The notes under the pieces: generated by a model
Seen by the model: the letters and a program-made list of their open reading frames with translations, nothing else
Told to the model about the DNA's origin: nothing
The model's database searches: none
Shown here: in pieces, positions 33,786 to 42,569 of the stretch
How positions within the stretch are numbered: the stretch's first letter is position 1
Layout of the letters: every line of letters begins with the position of its first letter
Position numbers and translations under genes: made by a program
Assembly: GCF_900109265.1 (NCBI RefSeq)
Contig: NZ_FNZM01000004.1
Coordinates: 310,001-374,000 of the forward strand
Origin: Paraburkholderia tropica
Lineage (GTDB): Bacteria; Pseudomonadota; Gammaproteobacteria; Burkholderiales; Burkholderiaceae
Length of the DNA: 64,000 nucleotides
Reading direction: 5' to 3'

Positions 33786-34288
33786 CACCCGAACGATTCC
33801 ACACTCTCGTCGAAGCGTGGGGCGCCGACCCGCGGCGCTGGCCGCAGGCGGAACGCGCCGACGCGCTCGCCTGGGCGCGCACGCATCGCGCCGAAGCCGA
33901 TGCCGCGCTCGATGCCGCGCTCGAACTCGACGCGTGGCTCGCCCGCGACATGGTCGCGCCGCCCTCGCGCGCGCTCGTCGAGCAGATCGTGGCGAGCGCG
34001 CCCGCGCCGGTGCCCCAGCGACCCGTTCGCGCCGATGCATCGTCGAAACGCCGGCGCTTCTGGTGGTCGGGCGCGGCGTTCGCGGGCGCGGGACTCGCGG
34101 GCGCCGTGGCGGGCGCGCTCGCGATGTCGCTGATGCTGCTCGGCCATCCGGCGGCGTCCGTGTACGGCCCGCGGGCCGCGTTCGAATCGCGCGACGCGGC
34201 CCGGGACGCCGCGCACGAATTCACCCACGAAAGCAGCTATCTGGGATCGAGTGTCGGCGATGCCGGCGACGACGGGAGCGACGAATGA
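33782..34288 (+). CDS. Putative membrane-anchored anti-sigma factor
   Basis: 168 residues. The N-terminal cytosolic part is MTPERFHTLVEAWGADPRRWPQAERADALAWA. One membrane segment lies near 95-120 (GAAFAGAGLAGAVAGALAMSLMLL), followed by a short periplasmic tail. The single-helix topology and the four-base overlaps with the sigma gene before and the sensor gene after fit an anti-sigma factor. No zinc-binding HxxxCxxC motif is present, so it is not of the ZAS class. Assignment rests mainly on context. Confidence 0.65.
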   Translation: MTPERFHTLVEAWGADPRRWPQAERADALAWARTHRAEADAALDAALELDAWLARDMVAPPSRALVEQIVASAPAPVPQRPVRADASSKRRRFWWSGAAFAGAGLAGAVAGALAMSLMLLGHPAASVYGPRAAFESRDAARDAAHEFTHESSYLGSSVGDAGDDGSDE

Positions 34289-34833
34289 ACGGCCGTTCCT
34301 GGAAAGCGCTGCTGGTGGGATCGGTGCTGCTCAACGTGTTTCTGCTCGGCGCGATTGCAGGCGGCGCGTGGCGCTGGTTCGCCGCGCGCGGCGCGATCGA
34401 TACGCTAACGCAGATGCAGACGCAAAGCCCGCCGACGCCGATGGCGCGCGCGGCGCTGCGTTTCGCCACCGACGGCCTGACGCCCGAGCGTCAACAACAG
34501 TTCATCGACGCGCTCAAGGCCGCGCGCCGCGCAGGCCGCGAGGATGCACGCGCCGCTCGCGAAGATCGCCGCGAGGTGCTCGATCTGCTTGCCGCGCCGC
34601 AACTCGACCGCGCCGCGCTCGACACCGCGCTCGCGCACACGCGCGAAGCGGACAGCGCCTTGCGCGCGAAGGTGGAAAGCGGCGTCGCCGACTATGCCGC
34701 GACGCTCACGCCCGACGAGCGCCTGAAGTTTGTCGAAGGTTTGAGGCGCAGCGGTCAATGGCGACTGCCCGCGCCGCGCAAAGCGCCGCGCGCCGCCGCG
34801 AGCGCGGCCAGCGAGGCGGGCGAGACGAACTGA
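34285..34833 (+). CDS. Periplasmic CpxP/CnrX-like (heavy-metal resistance/sensor family) membrane protein
   Basis: 182 residues. An N-terminal membrane helix (ALLVGSVLLNVFLLGAIAGGAWRW) is followed by a long helical periplasmic domain with LTPERQQQFIDALKAARRAGREDARAAREDRREVLDLL and LTPDERLKFVEGLRRSG. The repeated LTPxER pattern and helical hairpin are those of the CpxP/CnrX/Spy group, which sense envelope stress or metals. The ATGA overlap with the anti-sigma gene makes a three-gene signalling cassette, likely passing an envelope signal to the sigma factor. Confidence 0.72.
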   Translation: MNGRSWKALLVGSVLLNVFLLGAIAGGAWRWFAARGAIDTLTQMQTQSPPTPMARAALRFATDGLTPERQQQFIDALKAARRAGREDARAAREDRREVLDLLAAPQLDRAALDTALAHTREADSALRAKVESGVADYAATLTPDERLKFVEGLRRSGQWRLPAPRKAPRAAASAASEAGETN

Positions 34834-34943
34834 CGTCGCGCGGCATCGCGTGACAGAACCAGCGCAAAAAAATCGCGATCCTCGCGACGGATTCCCGACG
34901 CCACCGCGTTTAAGGGAAATACGCCACGTCACGAGGAGCGCGC

Positions 34944-36431
34944 ATGAACAGCTTGCCGACCGCCCGCGCCGCCGCGATCGCCATGAATCGCTTCGGCCTC
35001 GGCGCGCGCCCCGACGAAGCGCCGCCCGACAATCCGCCGCATTGGCTGCTCGATCAGTTCGCGCGCTATGAAGCGCTGCCCGCCGCCTGGCGCGATCAGC
35101 CCGGCGCGATCGCGCTTACGACGCGCTTCGGCGAGGAGCGTCAGCAAGGTTTGAGCGGCGATATGGCGGCCAACAGCGCGGCCAACAGCGCGACGAACAG
35201 CGCGATGAAAGACGCCGCCAGCGACGCCGCGCCCGCCACATCGACTCAGGCCAAACGTCAAGCCGTGAATCGCACGATCCGGCGCGAAGGCGTCGAGGTC
35301 TATCGCAGCGCCGTGAACGCGCGCCTCGACAGCGCCTTGCAGACGGACACGCCCTTCGTCGAGCGCCTCGTCCACTTCTGGTCGAATCACTTTGCGGTTT
35401 CCGTCGACAAACCCGCGCTCGCCGGACTCGCCGGTTCGTTCGAGATGGAAGCGATCCGCCCGCACGTGCTCGGCACTTTCGACGCGTTGCTGGTCGCCGT
35501 CGAACAGCACGCGGCCATGCAGGTCTTTCTCGATCAGATCCGCTCGGTCGGCCCGAACAGCCGCGCCGCGCTGCGCGCCGATCAACGCGATCCCTCGCAT
35601 CAACGCGGTCTCAACGAGAATCTCGCGCGCGAAATCATGGAGCTGCACACGCTCGGCGTGCGCACCGGCTACACGCAGGCCGACGTCACCGAATTCGCGC
35701 GCGCGCTCACGGGCTGGAGCGTGGCGGGCGTGCGCGGCCCGCAACCGGGCAACGCCGCGCCCGGCGCGTTCGTGTTTCGGCCCGCGCTGCACGAGCCCGG
35801 CACGCGCACCGTGATGGGTCGCCAATATGATCAGGATGACGAACGACAGGCGCTCGCGATTCTGCACGACCTCGCGCACGCGCCGCCGACGAGCCGCCAT
35901 ATCGCGTTTCAGCTCGCGCGTCATTTCGTGGCCGACAATCCGCCGCCCGCGCTCACCGACCGCCTCGCGCAAGTGTTCGAGCAAAGCGGCGGCGATCTGC
36001 CGAGCGTCTATCGCGCGCTGGTGGAAGCGCCGCAAGCCTGGTCCGCCGACGACGCCAAGTTCAAGACGCCGTGGGACTGGACCGTCTCGTCGATGCGCGC
36101 GCTCGGCTGGCGCGATCGCGGCGGCTCGGGCGGCCTGAACGCCGCGCCGCTGCTCACGCAACTGGGCCAGCCCGTGTGGCGGCCCGGCTCGCCCGCGGGC
36201 TACGACGACATCGCCGCAAGCTGGGCCGCACCCGACGCGCTCGTGCGCCGCGTCGAAGTCGCGCAACGCTTCGCCGCGCGTGTCGGCGACACGCTCGACC
36301 CACGCACGCTCGGTCAGAGCGTGCTGCCCGGCACGCTCGGCGCGCCCACGGCCACGGCCGTCGCGCACGCCGAAAGCGCGCAGACCGCCGTCGCGCTGCT
36401 GCTCGTCTCGCCCGACTTTTTGAGGAGATAA
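34944..36431 (+). CDS. DUF1800 family protein
   Basis: 495 residues. AAAIAMNRFGLGARPDEA at the N-terminus, FVERLVHFWSNHFAVSVDK, NENLAREIMELHTLGVRTGYTQADVTEFARALTGWSV and MGRQYDQDDERQALAILHDLAHAPPTSRHIAFQLARHFV are the recurring signatures of DUF1800, which is of unknown function and almost always paired with DUF1501. An extra low-complexity AN/S/A insert is present near residues 70-100. GAGGAG precedes the ATG. It starts 110 bp after the sensor gene. Confidence 0.88.
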   Translation: MNSLPTARAAAIAMNRFGLGARPDEAPPDNPPHWLLDQFARYEALPAAWRDQPGAIALTTRFGEERQQGLSGDMAANSAANSATNSAMKDAASDAAPATSTQAKRQAVNRTIRREGVEVYRSAVNARLDSALQTDTPFVERLVHFWSNHFAVSVDKPALAGLAGSFEMEAIRPHVLGTFDALLVAVEQHAAMQVFLDQIRSVGPNSRAALRADQRDPSHQRGLNENLAREIMELHTLGVRTGYTQADVTEFARALTGWSVAGVRGPQPGNAAPGAFVFRPALHEPGTRTVMGRQYDQDDERQALAILHDLAHAPPTSRHIAFQLARHFVADNPPPALTDRLAQVFEQSGGDLPSVYRALVEAPQAWSADDAKFKTPWDWTVSSMRALGWRDRGGSGGLNAAPLLTQLGQPVWRPGSPAGYDDIAASWAAPDALVRRVEVAQRFAARVGDTLDPRTLGQSVLPGTLGAPTATAVAHAESAQTAVALLLVSPDFLRR

Positions 36432-36434
36432 CGC

Positions 36435-37586
36435 ATGCTCTCCCGTCGCCACTTTCTGCGCGTCGCCGCCGCCGGCGCGGGCGCGATGCTCGTCGCGCCG
36501 CAACTCGTTTTCGCGAGCGCGGCCACCGATCGCCGCTTCGTGTTCGTGATCCAGCGCGGCGCCGCCGACGGCCTGAACATCGTCGTGCCCTATGCCGATC
36601 CCGCTTACGCGTCGCTGCGCGGCGCGCTCGCCATCGACACGGACAAGGCCGCGAAACTCGACGGCACGTTCGCGCTGCATCCGTCGCTCGCGCAGACCGC
36701 GCAACTGTATCGATCGGGGCAGGCGCTGTTCGTTCACGCGATCGCTTCGCCGTATCGCGACCGCTCGCATTTCGACGGCCAGAACGTGCTCGAAACGGGC
36801 GGGCGCGCGCCGTATCAGGTGAAGGACGGCTGGCTCAATCGCCTCGTTGCGCAAATCGGTCCGACGCGCGGCGACAGCGCCATCGCGCTCGCGCCCACGG
36901 TGCCGCTCGCTTTGCGTGGCGCGGCGCACGCAACGTCGTATGCGCCCTCCGCGCTGCCCGCCGCGTCGGACGATCTGCTCACGCGCGTCTCCGCGCTTTA
37001 CGAGAGCGACGTGCAATTGCGCGGCCTCTGGACCTCGGCGATGAACGCACGCGGCCTCGCGGGCGACGCGAGCGCGAAGCAGGACCCGGCCAGTCTCGGC
37101 AAGCTCGCCGCCGATTTTCTGGCGCGCCCGGACGGCCCGCGCATCGCGATGATCGAGACCGGCGGCTGGGACACGCACAGCGCGCAGAACGCGCGGCTCG
37201 GCAATCAGCTGAAGGCGCTCGACACGATGCTCGCCGCGCTGCGCAGCGGGCTCGGTCCGGTATGGGACAAGACCAGCGTGCTGGTGGCGACGGAGTTCGG
37301 CCGCACCGCCGCCGCGAACGGCACCGGCGGCACCGACCACGGCCAGGGATCCGTGGCGATGCTGATGGGCGGCGCGGTCGCGGGCGGACGCGTGATCGCC
37401 GACTGGCCCGGCCTGCGCAACGCCGACCTCTACGAAGGACGCGATCTCAAACCGACTGCTTCGCTCGATGCGCTCATCGCAGGGGCCGCCGCGGAAAGCC
37501 TCGGCCTCGATCCGCAACGCACGGCTGCCGCGCTGTTCGCCGAAGCAGGCACGACGCGGCCGATGACGGGTTTGATCCGCACATGA
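36435..37586 (+). CDS. DUF1501 family protein with Tat-like signal
   Basis: 383 residues. MLSRRHFLRVAAAGAGAMLV has the twin-arginine pattern SRRHFLR and a hydrophobic core, so it should be exported folded by Tat. FVFVIQRGAADGLNIVVPYADPAYASLRG, MIETGGWDTHSAQNARLGNQLKALDTMLAALR and LVATEFGRTAAANGTGGTDHGQGSVAMLMGG are the DUF1501 landmarks. The fold is related to alkaline phosphatase/sulfatase proteins but the activity is unknown. GAGGAG precedes ATG 36435, three bases after the DUF1800 stop. Confidence 0.88.
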   Translation: MLSRRHFLRVAAAGAGAMLVAPQLVFASAATDRRFVFVIQRGAADGLNIVVPYADPAYASLRGALAIDTDKAAKLDGTFALHPSLAQTAQLYRSGQALFVHAIASPYRDRSHFDGQNVLETGGRAPYQVKDGWLNRLVAQIGPTRGDSAIALAPTVPLALRGAAHATSYAPSALPAASDDLLTRVSALYESDVQLRGLWTSAMNARGLAGDASAKQDPASLGKLAADFLARPDGPRIAMIETGGWDTHSAQNARLGNQLKALDTMLAALRSGLGPVWDKTSVLVATEFGRTAAANGTGGTDHGQGSVAMLMGGAVAGGRVIADWPGLRNADLYEGRDLKPTASLDALIAGAAAESLGLDPQRTAAALFAEAGTTRPMTGLIRT

Positions 37587-37674
37587 CAAGACGCCTGGCG
37601 CGACGCAATTCGCAGCGCCGGACGCATCCCCGCACGACCAACAAGCCAATCACACATCAAGGAGGAACCCGATC

Positions 37675-37890
37675 ATGAAAACGAAGCCGATGCTGCTCAC
37701 CGCTTTGTTCACGAGCGCCGCGCTGCTTTCGGCCTGCGTGGTGGAGCCCGCGCGGCCGCCCGAGCCGGCCCCGCGCGTCGAGGTCGTGCCGCCCGCGCCG
37801 TCGCCCGGTTATCACTGGGTGAAGGGCCACTACCGCTGGGAAGGCAATCACTGGGCGTGGATGCCTGGACACTGGGTTGCGGCTTATTGA
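37675..37890 (+). CDS. YXWGXW-repeat lipoprotein
   Basis: 71 residues. The signal MKTKPMLLTALFTSAALLSAC ends in lipobox LSAC (Cys21). A Pro-rich linker follows, and then YHWVKGHYRWEGNHWAWMPGHW, the Trp-rich repeat of the YXWGXW family. AAGGAGG lies eight bases before the ATG. It closes the rightward group, which ends at a strong terminator. Probably anchored in the outer membrane; function unknown. Confidence 0.88.
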   Translation: MKTKPMLLTALFTSAALLSACVVEPARPPEPAPRVEVVPPAPSPGYHWVKGHYRWEGNHWAWMPGHWVAAY

Positions 37891-37941
37891 TCGCCACGAA
37901 TCCGGACACGAAACAGGACACAAAACCGGACACAAAGCGAT

Positions 37942-37973
37942 AAAAAGGCGCGCCACGCACGGCGCGCCTTTTT
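37942..37973. terminator. Strong bidirectional terminator
   Basis: AAAAAGGCGCGCC (37942-37954) and GGCGCGCCTTTTT (37961-37973) form a perfect 13-bp stem with the loop ACGCAC. It separates the YXWGXW lipoprotein gene from the convergent OprB-like porin gene. Confidence 0.92.
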
Positions 37974-37984
37974 ATTGGCATCGA

Positions 37985-39397
37985 TCAGAACGCAACGACG
38001 GTCCTCACGCCGACCACCGCCTCGTCGCCGATACGACGGGACGTATTCTGCGGATCGGGCACGCCGCCGCCCGGACGGAACACGTACTGAAAGTCGGCCT
38101 GCACCTGCCACCACGGCGCAATCTGAAACTGATACGTCGCTTCCAGCACCGTTTCCGAACTGAGCGCCGGATAGCCTGGCGTCACAGCCGCCGTATCGTT
38201 CGCGAGACCTCGCGCGTGCGAGCCGATTTTCGCGTAGCTCACCGCGAGCCCCGCCACGTCGTTGTCGCGGCCGGTGAACGGCGCCTTGAGCGTGACGCCC
38301 GCATTGACTGCGAGATCGACGAGATTGCGATCGCCCGGCGCGCCCATCACGCGTGCGAACACGCCAAGCGATTGCGGACTGTCCGCCGAGGGACGCCAGA
38401 CCATCTGATCGGCCACGGCGTACAGGCCGTAATCGCCGCGATGCGATTGCGCCATGCCCGTGCTCGCGGGATTGGCGAGCGAAACACCGCCGGTATCGAA
38501 TTGCTGATCGGCGAAATGTTGCGTGTTGTACCAGAACCCCAGTTTGTAGGTACCTGGCAATCCTGATGATTTGGCATCGGGCGCAGATGTATCGGACGCA
38601 TTCAACGCATATTGCACTTCGCCGATGAACAGCGCGCCATCGTGCAGATTGAAATTCGTGCCGTGCGCGTCGCCGTTGCTGTTGGCGCTTCCGCTGCCGA
38701 TGCCCGAAGGATTGCCGTCGAATACGCCCGCGAGCACGGTCCACGCATTCGACGGCGTCACGCGCAACCGTACGCCGAGCGACGAAAGCGGATACGCGGG
38801 GCCGCCCGCGGGCATATCGACGGACGGCAGCACCGGCCAGCCGAACGTGGCGTTCATGAACGCGCCCGCGTACTCGCTGGCCATGAATTCCTGATCGGCG
38901 CTTTGCTGGCCGATCTTGATGTCGGCCTTGCCGCTCGCGAACGACTGCTGATACCAGAGTTCCCACAGACGCGTGCCGGCATCGGCTTCGACACCGGACA
39001 CCGCCTGCAGCGCCTGAAGATTGCGTTGCGTGAGGCTCGTGCCGTGTATCTGCAGCGCGGAAACATTGAAGACGCCGCCAGGCCAGCCGAACGCTTTTTG
39101 CGTATCGACGCCGACGCTCAATTCCGTGAATCCGTCGTACGCGCCGCTCCGGTGCGTGCCGCCCGAGAGATTGTTCAGATACTCGCTGGTTTCCTGCAGC
39201 CCGAACGTCACGCCACGCGCATCGAGCCAAGGGCGCAGCCCGCCCAGATCGCCGAACAGCGTCGAGCGGCTCCACAAACCAGTGGGCGCATCCGCACTTT
39301 GCGCGAATGCGGACTGCGCGAGGCAAAGTGCGATCAGCGCGCCAAGGCGAACGGGCGTCGCTGCCTGCATCACTGCGCGTTTGCGGGGCATTTTCAT
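37985..39397 (-). CDS. OprB-family carbohydrate-selective porin
   Basis: 470 residues. The signal peptide ends in AQSAFAQ. The mature protein has LWSRSTLFGDLGGLRPWLDARGVTFGLQETSEYLNNLSGG, GGVFNVSALQIHGTSLTQRNL, and WELWYQQSFASGKADIKIGQQSADQEF, all typical of OprB sugar porins, and ends in a terminal Phe (VVGVRTVVAF). ATG 39397 is chosen because the signal peptide starts just after it; a longer frame adds an unlikely tail. No sugar-uptake operon is adjacent. A 1.2-kb gene-poor stretch lies upstream. Confidence 0.88.
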   Translation of the reverse strand: MKMPRKRAVMQAATPVRLGALIALCLAQSAFAQSADAPTGLWSRSTLFGDLGGLRPWLDARGVTFGLQETSEYLNNLSGGTHRSGAYDGFTELSVGVDTQKAFGWPGGVFNVSALQIHGTSLTQRNLQALQAVSGVEADAGTRLWELWYQQSFASGKADIKIGQQSADQEFMASEYAGAFMNATFGWPVLPSVDMPAGGPAYPLSSLGVRLRVTPSNAWTVLAGVFDGNPSGIGSGSANSNGDAHGTNFNLHDGALFIGEVQYALNASDTSAPDAKSSGLPGTYKLGFWYNTQHFADQQFDTGGVSLANPASTGMAQSHRGDYGLYAVADQMVWRPSADSPQSLGVFARVMGAPGDRNLVDLAVNAGVTLKAPFTGRDNDVAGLAVSYAKIGSHARGLANDTAAVTPGYPALSSETVLEATYQFQIAPWWQVQADFQYVFRPGGGVPDPQNTSRRIGDEAVVGVRTVVAF

Positions 39398-40572
39398 GAT
39401 TGTCGCGGCGAGTGCGTCCGGCGCAATCGCCTGGACGATTGCGAGGTCATTAAGCGATTTCTTTTTTAAAGCCGCGTGAAATACGGCAAATACATCTCGC
39501 GCGACCACGCCACGGTGCGAAACCGAAAAATTTTTGACGAACATAAGCCCACCTCCGTCCGGCCAGACGAGCCGGAACGGCGAATGATGACGCGACGGCG
39601 CAACGCAAAACGCGTGTGCGCGCGACACGATTCAATTCAACAAAGGGAGCGTGCTGATGGCGACACCAATGCGAGCACAAGCCCGACAATCGGCGCGACG
39701 ATGAAGCGCGCTAACCCGACAAAGCGAGCTAGCGGCGAAGGACATGTCCTGTGCGACGAATTCGCGGCTAACTCGCGGCTGCGACGCCGGCGTGGACCGG
39801 CATCGAACTTCCACTGCTAGAGCTTGTGTCCACGAGGGACTCCTTTCGTTGTGACGCGGCGGATTGTATTCGGGTCTTCTGCAGAACCGCAAGCAAAAAA
39901 AGCAGCCGATGGGGCATCGCGTCCGCTTCAATCGAATTGATTCTCAATGCACAGGTTGGCTGTGCAATTCGCCGTACGATTCTCGCAATATTGCGTGCTC
40001 CGCCTACCACGTCCCTTTCAAACTCCCAGCTTCATACCGACCGGAAGTTTATTCGATGCGCGGCGTAAGACCGTGTTGACGCGCCATGTGCAGCCGCCGT
40101 CTCGTCGGCAGGCCGATCGAGCGCGCCGTAGCGATCTCTCTTCAGCACCTTTGAATCGCGTCTCCCGGATGCCGCTTTCGCACGTCCGTTCGCACGCATG
40201 CCGCCGCCGCAGCGGCATTTGCCGCCTTTCAAAACGCATCGGGATGGGCGTAATGCGTGGTTATCTTTTTGCTCGCGGCGACGCTCGTCTGCGTAAAAAT
40301 CGCGCAGATACTGTTTTTTTGCCTGATTTTCAGGGCGCGAACGCGTAAAAACCCACGCATTTCGCATGCGGCCGAAAGTTGTCGCCGATGGCCACAACGC
40401 GGCGAAGTCGATCCGCGCGAAGCCACGTCGAGCAGACTCGCGCAAGCACAGGCACAATATCGGCTATTCACGCGGTCAAAACACGCGGCGTGCGCGGATC
40501 TCGCGCGCGCCGCGCGCCTGCATCCGGCCCCACCCCCGCCGCGCCGCCGCATTCCGCCTCTTCGACGCTGTG
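39398..40572. other. 1.2-kb gene-poor region between the OprB porin and Bcr/CflA transporter
   Basis: Several open frames exist, but none has coding-type third-base bias, a recognisable domain or a good ribosome-binding site. GC content is lower than in the flanks. A leftward AAAGGAG-GTG near 39834 would give only a 20-odd-residue peptide. The region could hold promoters for both flanking genes and the remains of a lost gene. Nothing firmer is visible. Confidence 0.45.
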
Positions 40573-41835
40573 ATGAACCACGATAACGCCAATCCGCCCG
40601 CCATTGCCCGGCGCGCGACGAATACGCCGGGCTTTTTGCTGTTCATGATCTGCCTGTTTTCCTCGGCCGGACAACTCGCAATCGATATTTATGTACCGGC
40701 GCTGCCCGCCATGGCGCACTTCTTCACGACTTCGCCGCAAGCGATCCAGTCGAGCGTTTCCGGTTATATGGCCGCGTACGCGCTCGGCCAGCTGATTTTC
40801 GGCCCCATTGCCGACGCCCACGGACGCAAGCGCGTACTCGCGTTCGGCATTGCGATCTTTACGATTGGCTGTCTGCTGTCGCTCGTCGCGCCGAATCTGG
40901 AAACCTTCGTGCTCGCGCGCTGCCTGCAAGGCTTCGGCATCGCGACCACGAATCTGCTGGCGAAAGCCATCATCACCGATTCGTTTTCCGGCACCGCGTT
41001 GCTGCACGCGTTCACGTATATGTCGATTGCGTGGGGACTCGCGCCGATTATCGCGCCCGTGATCGGCGCGCATTTGCAGACGTGGTTCGGCTGGCGTTCG
41101 TGCCTCGTGTTTCTGCTTGTTTGGGCCGTGGTGATGTGGGGCGTGCTGTGGCGCTATCACGATACGCTGCGCCAGCCGGTGAAGCTCGAAACGCGCACGC
41201 TCATCGCCAATGCGCGCAAGGTGCTCGCGAGCCCGGTGTTTCAGAGCTGTTTTCTTGCGCAAGGACTGTGCTACAGCATCTTGCTGGTTTTCAATATCGT
41301 CGGGCCGTTCATGGTGCAGAGCACGCTGCACAAACCGCCGACGTTTTTCGGCTATCTCGCGCTCGGCATCGGTCTGATGTATTTCCTCGGCGGACTTTCG
41401 AACCGTCTGCACGGCCCGCGTATGCCGACGCCCGAAGTGCGTTTGCGCGCCGGTTCGTTCGCGATGGCGGCGTCGGCCATCGTCATGCTCGTGCTCGCGC
41501 TGACCGTTGGCCTGCGCGTGTGGACGCTCGCCACGCCGGTGCTGTTCATGGGCTTCTGCGCGGGCGCGATGTACCCCACGCTGATGGCCAAGGGCAACTC
41601 GCTGTTCCCCGAAGTCGCCGGGCTCACGAGTGCGATTCTCGGCTGCGCGCTGCTGCTGGTTTCCTCGGCGATGATGGGACTTGCAGGTTTTGTCTCCGTG
41701 CAGATTCTCACGCCGCTCGCGGTGTTCTTCGTCGTGCTCGCGCTGACGGTCGTGATGATGGTGTCGAAGCTGTTGCGCCATCTCGCGCAGCTGGAGAACG
41801 TGCAGGCGTTGCAGCGCGAGGGGAAGGCGGCGTAA
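40573..41835 (+). CDS. Bcr/CflA-family drug-resistance MFS transporter
   Basis: 420 residues with 12 predicted helices. LFSSAGQLAIDIYVPALPAMAHFFTTSP, QSSVSGYMAAYALGQLIFGPIADAHGRKRVLAFG and LARCLQGFGIATTNLLAKAIITDSF match the DHA1 Bcr/CflA proteins (bicyclomycin, chloramphenicol or sulfonamide export). LQTWFGWRSCLVFLLVWAVVMW is a further family region. The ATG at 40573 lacks a strong ribosome-binding site but begins at the family N-terminus. It converges on the next gene with a 6-bp gap. Confidence 0.9.
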   Translation: MNHDNANPPAIARRATNTPGFLLFMICLFSSAGQLAIDIYVPALPAMAHFFTTSPQAIQSSVSGYMAAYALGQLIFGPIADAHGRKRVLAFGIAIFTIGCLLSLVAPNLETFVLARCLQGFGIATTNLLAKAIITDSFSGTALLHAFTYMSIAWGLAPIIAPVIGAHLQTWFGWRSCLVFLLVWAVVMWGVLWRYHDTLRQPVKLETRTLIANARKVLASPVFQSCFLAQGLCYSILLVFNIVGPFMVQSTLHKPPTFFGYLALGIGLMYFLGGLSNRLHGPRMPTPEVRLRAGSFAMAASAIVMLVLALTVGLRVWTLATPVLFMGFCAGAMYPTLMAKGNSLFPEVAGLTSAILGCALLLVSSAMMGLAGFVSVQILTPLAVFFVVLALTVVMMVSKLLRHLAQLENVQALQREGKAA

Positions 41836-41841
41836 GGACAC

Positions 41842-42342
41842 TCAGGCGGGCGCAACCGGAATCAGCTCCGCCACCCGCCTCCACTTGTGCGCGCCGGTCC
41901 CCGCGTGGCGCGCGAGCCGCGGCGCTTCGTCCACGCGGCACTCCACCGGAAAGCACGATGCGCCGTGCGCTGCGAGCCAAACCGTGCGGATCACACCGTC
42001 GCTTAACGCCACCCACGGCGTCTCGCCTCCGGCGCAGCGCACTTCGGCCAGCGGCACCGGATCGTACTCGCCGAAACTGAACCCGTCGGTCGCCAGATCG
42101 AAGCGCCCGTCGACGCGCCAGGTAAGCATGCTGCCGTCCGCATACGCGGCATGCAAACCTTGCGGATCGCGACGCCATAACGCGAAAAAGCGTTCGCGCT
42201 CCACTTCCACCACGGCGCGCTCCTCGTTGCCGTAATTCGAGCGAATCACTGCCATATAGACGTCGTCAAACGACGTGCGCACGCGAAACAGCGCGTGGCA
42301 GTGCTCCGCCGCGCCCGCGCGCAAGCCAACGAACGTTTCCAT
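41842..42342 (-). CDS. Uncharacterised protein (possible NTF2-like or small-molecule-binding fold)
   Basis: 166 residues, no signal peptide or membrane segment. Conserved-looking parts are EHCHALFRVRTSFDDVYMAVIRSNYGNEERAVVEVERERFFALWRRDPQGLHAAYADGSMLTWRVDG. I do not recognise the family. The length and mixed alpha/beta pattern would suit an NTF2-like domain, but that is a guess. GGGAG stands six bases before ATG 42342. It is convergent with the transporter, and its start region faces purU, which lies 228 bp away. Confidence 0.7.
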   Translation of the reverse strand: METFVGLRAGAAEHCHALFRVRTSFDDVYMAVIRSNYGNEERAVVEVERERFFALWRRDPQGLHAAYADGSMLTWRVDGRFDLATDGFSFGEYDPVPLAEVRCAGGETPWVALSDGVIRTVWLAAHGASCFPVECRVDEAPRLARHAGTGAHKWRRVAELIPVAPA

Positions 42343-42569
42343 CACTCACTCCCGGTCAAAGCACCGCACTTCGCCTTTTAATCGTCACCGGACTAAAAAG
42401 CGGCAACGCGATAAAAAGCGACACCGTGCGACTCAAACACGACCTGGCGTTTCCATACGTGCTAAAGAGCGCAACCGTTCTATCTGTGATGCACCAAACA
42501 ATGGCTTACTCGCGACATCGCCTTTCGCGTGCGATGCGAAAGGCGCACCACGATAACCGGAGAATCCGC

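Noticed and set aside
34929..37649. A 906-codon open frame on the minus strand
   Set aside because: It lies antisense to the well-supported DUF1800 and DUF1501 genes and has an Arg/Ala-rich composition with no domain. It is a by-product of high GC content.
36071..37678. A 535-codon rightward frame across DUF1501
   Set aside because: It is out of frame with DUF1501, extremely Arg-rich and without motifs, so it is a shadow of the true gene.
40032..40457. A 141-codon minus-strand frame in the gene-poor region
   Set aside because: Arg-rich, without coding bias or a start signal. It may be a remnant but cannot be supported as a gene.
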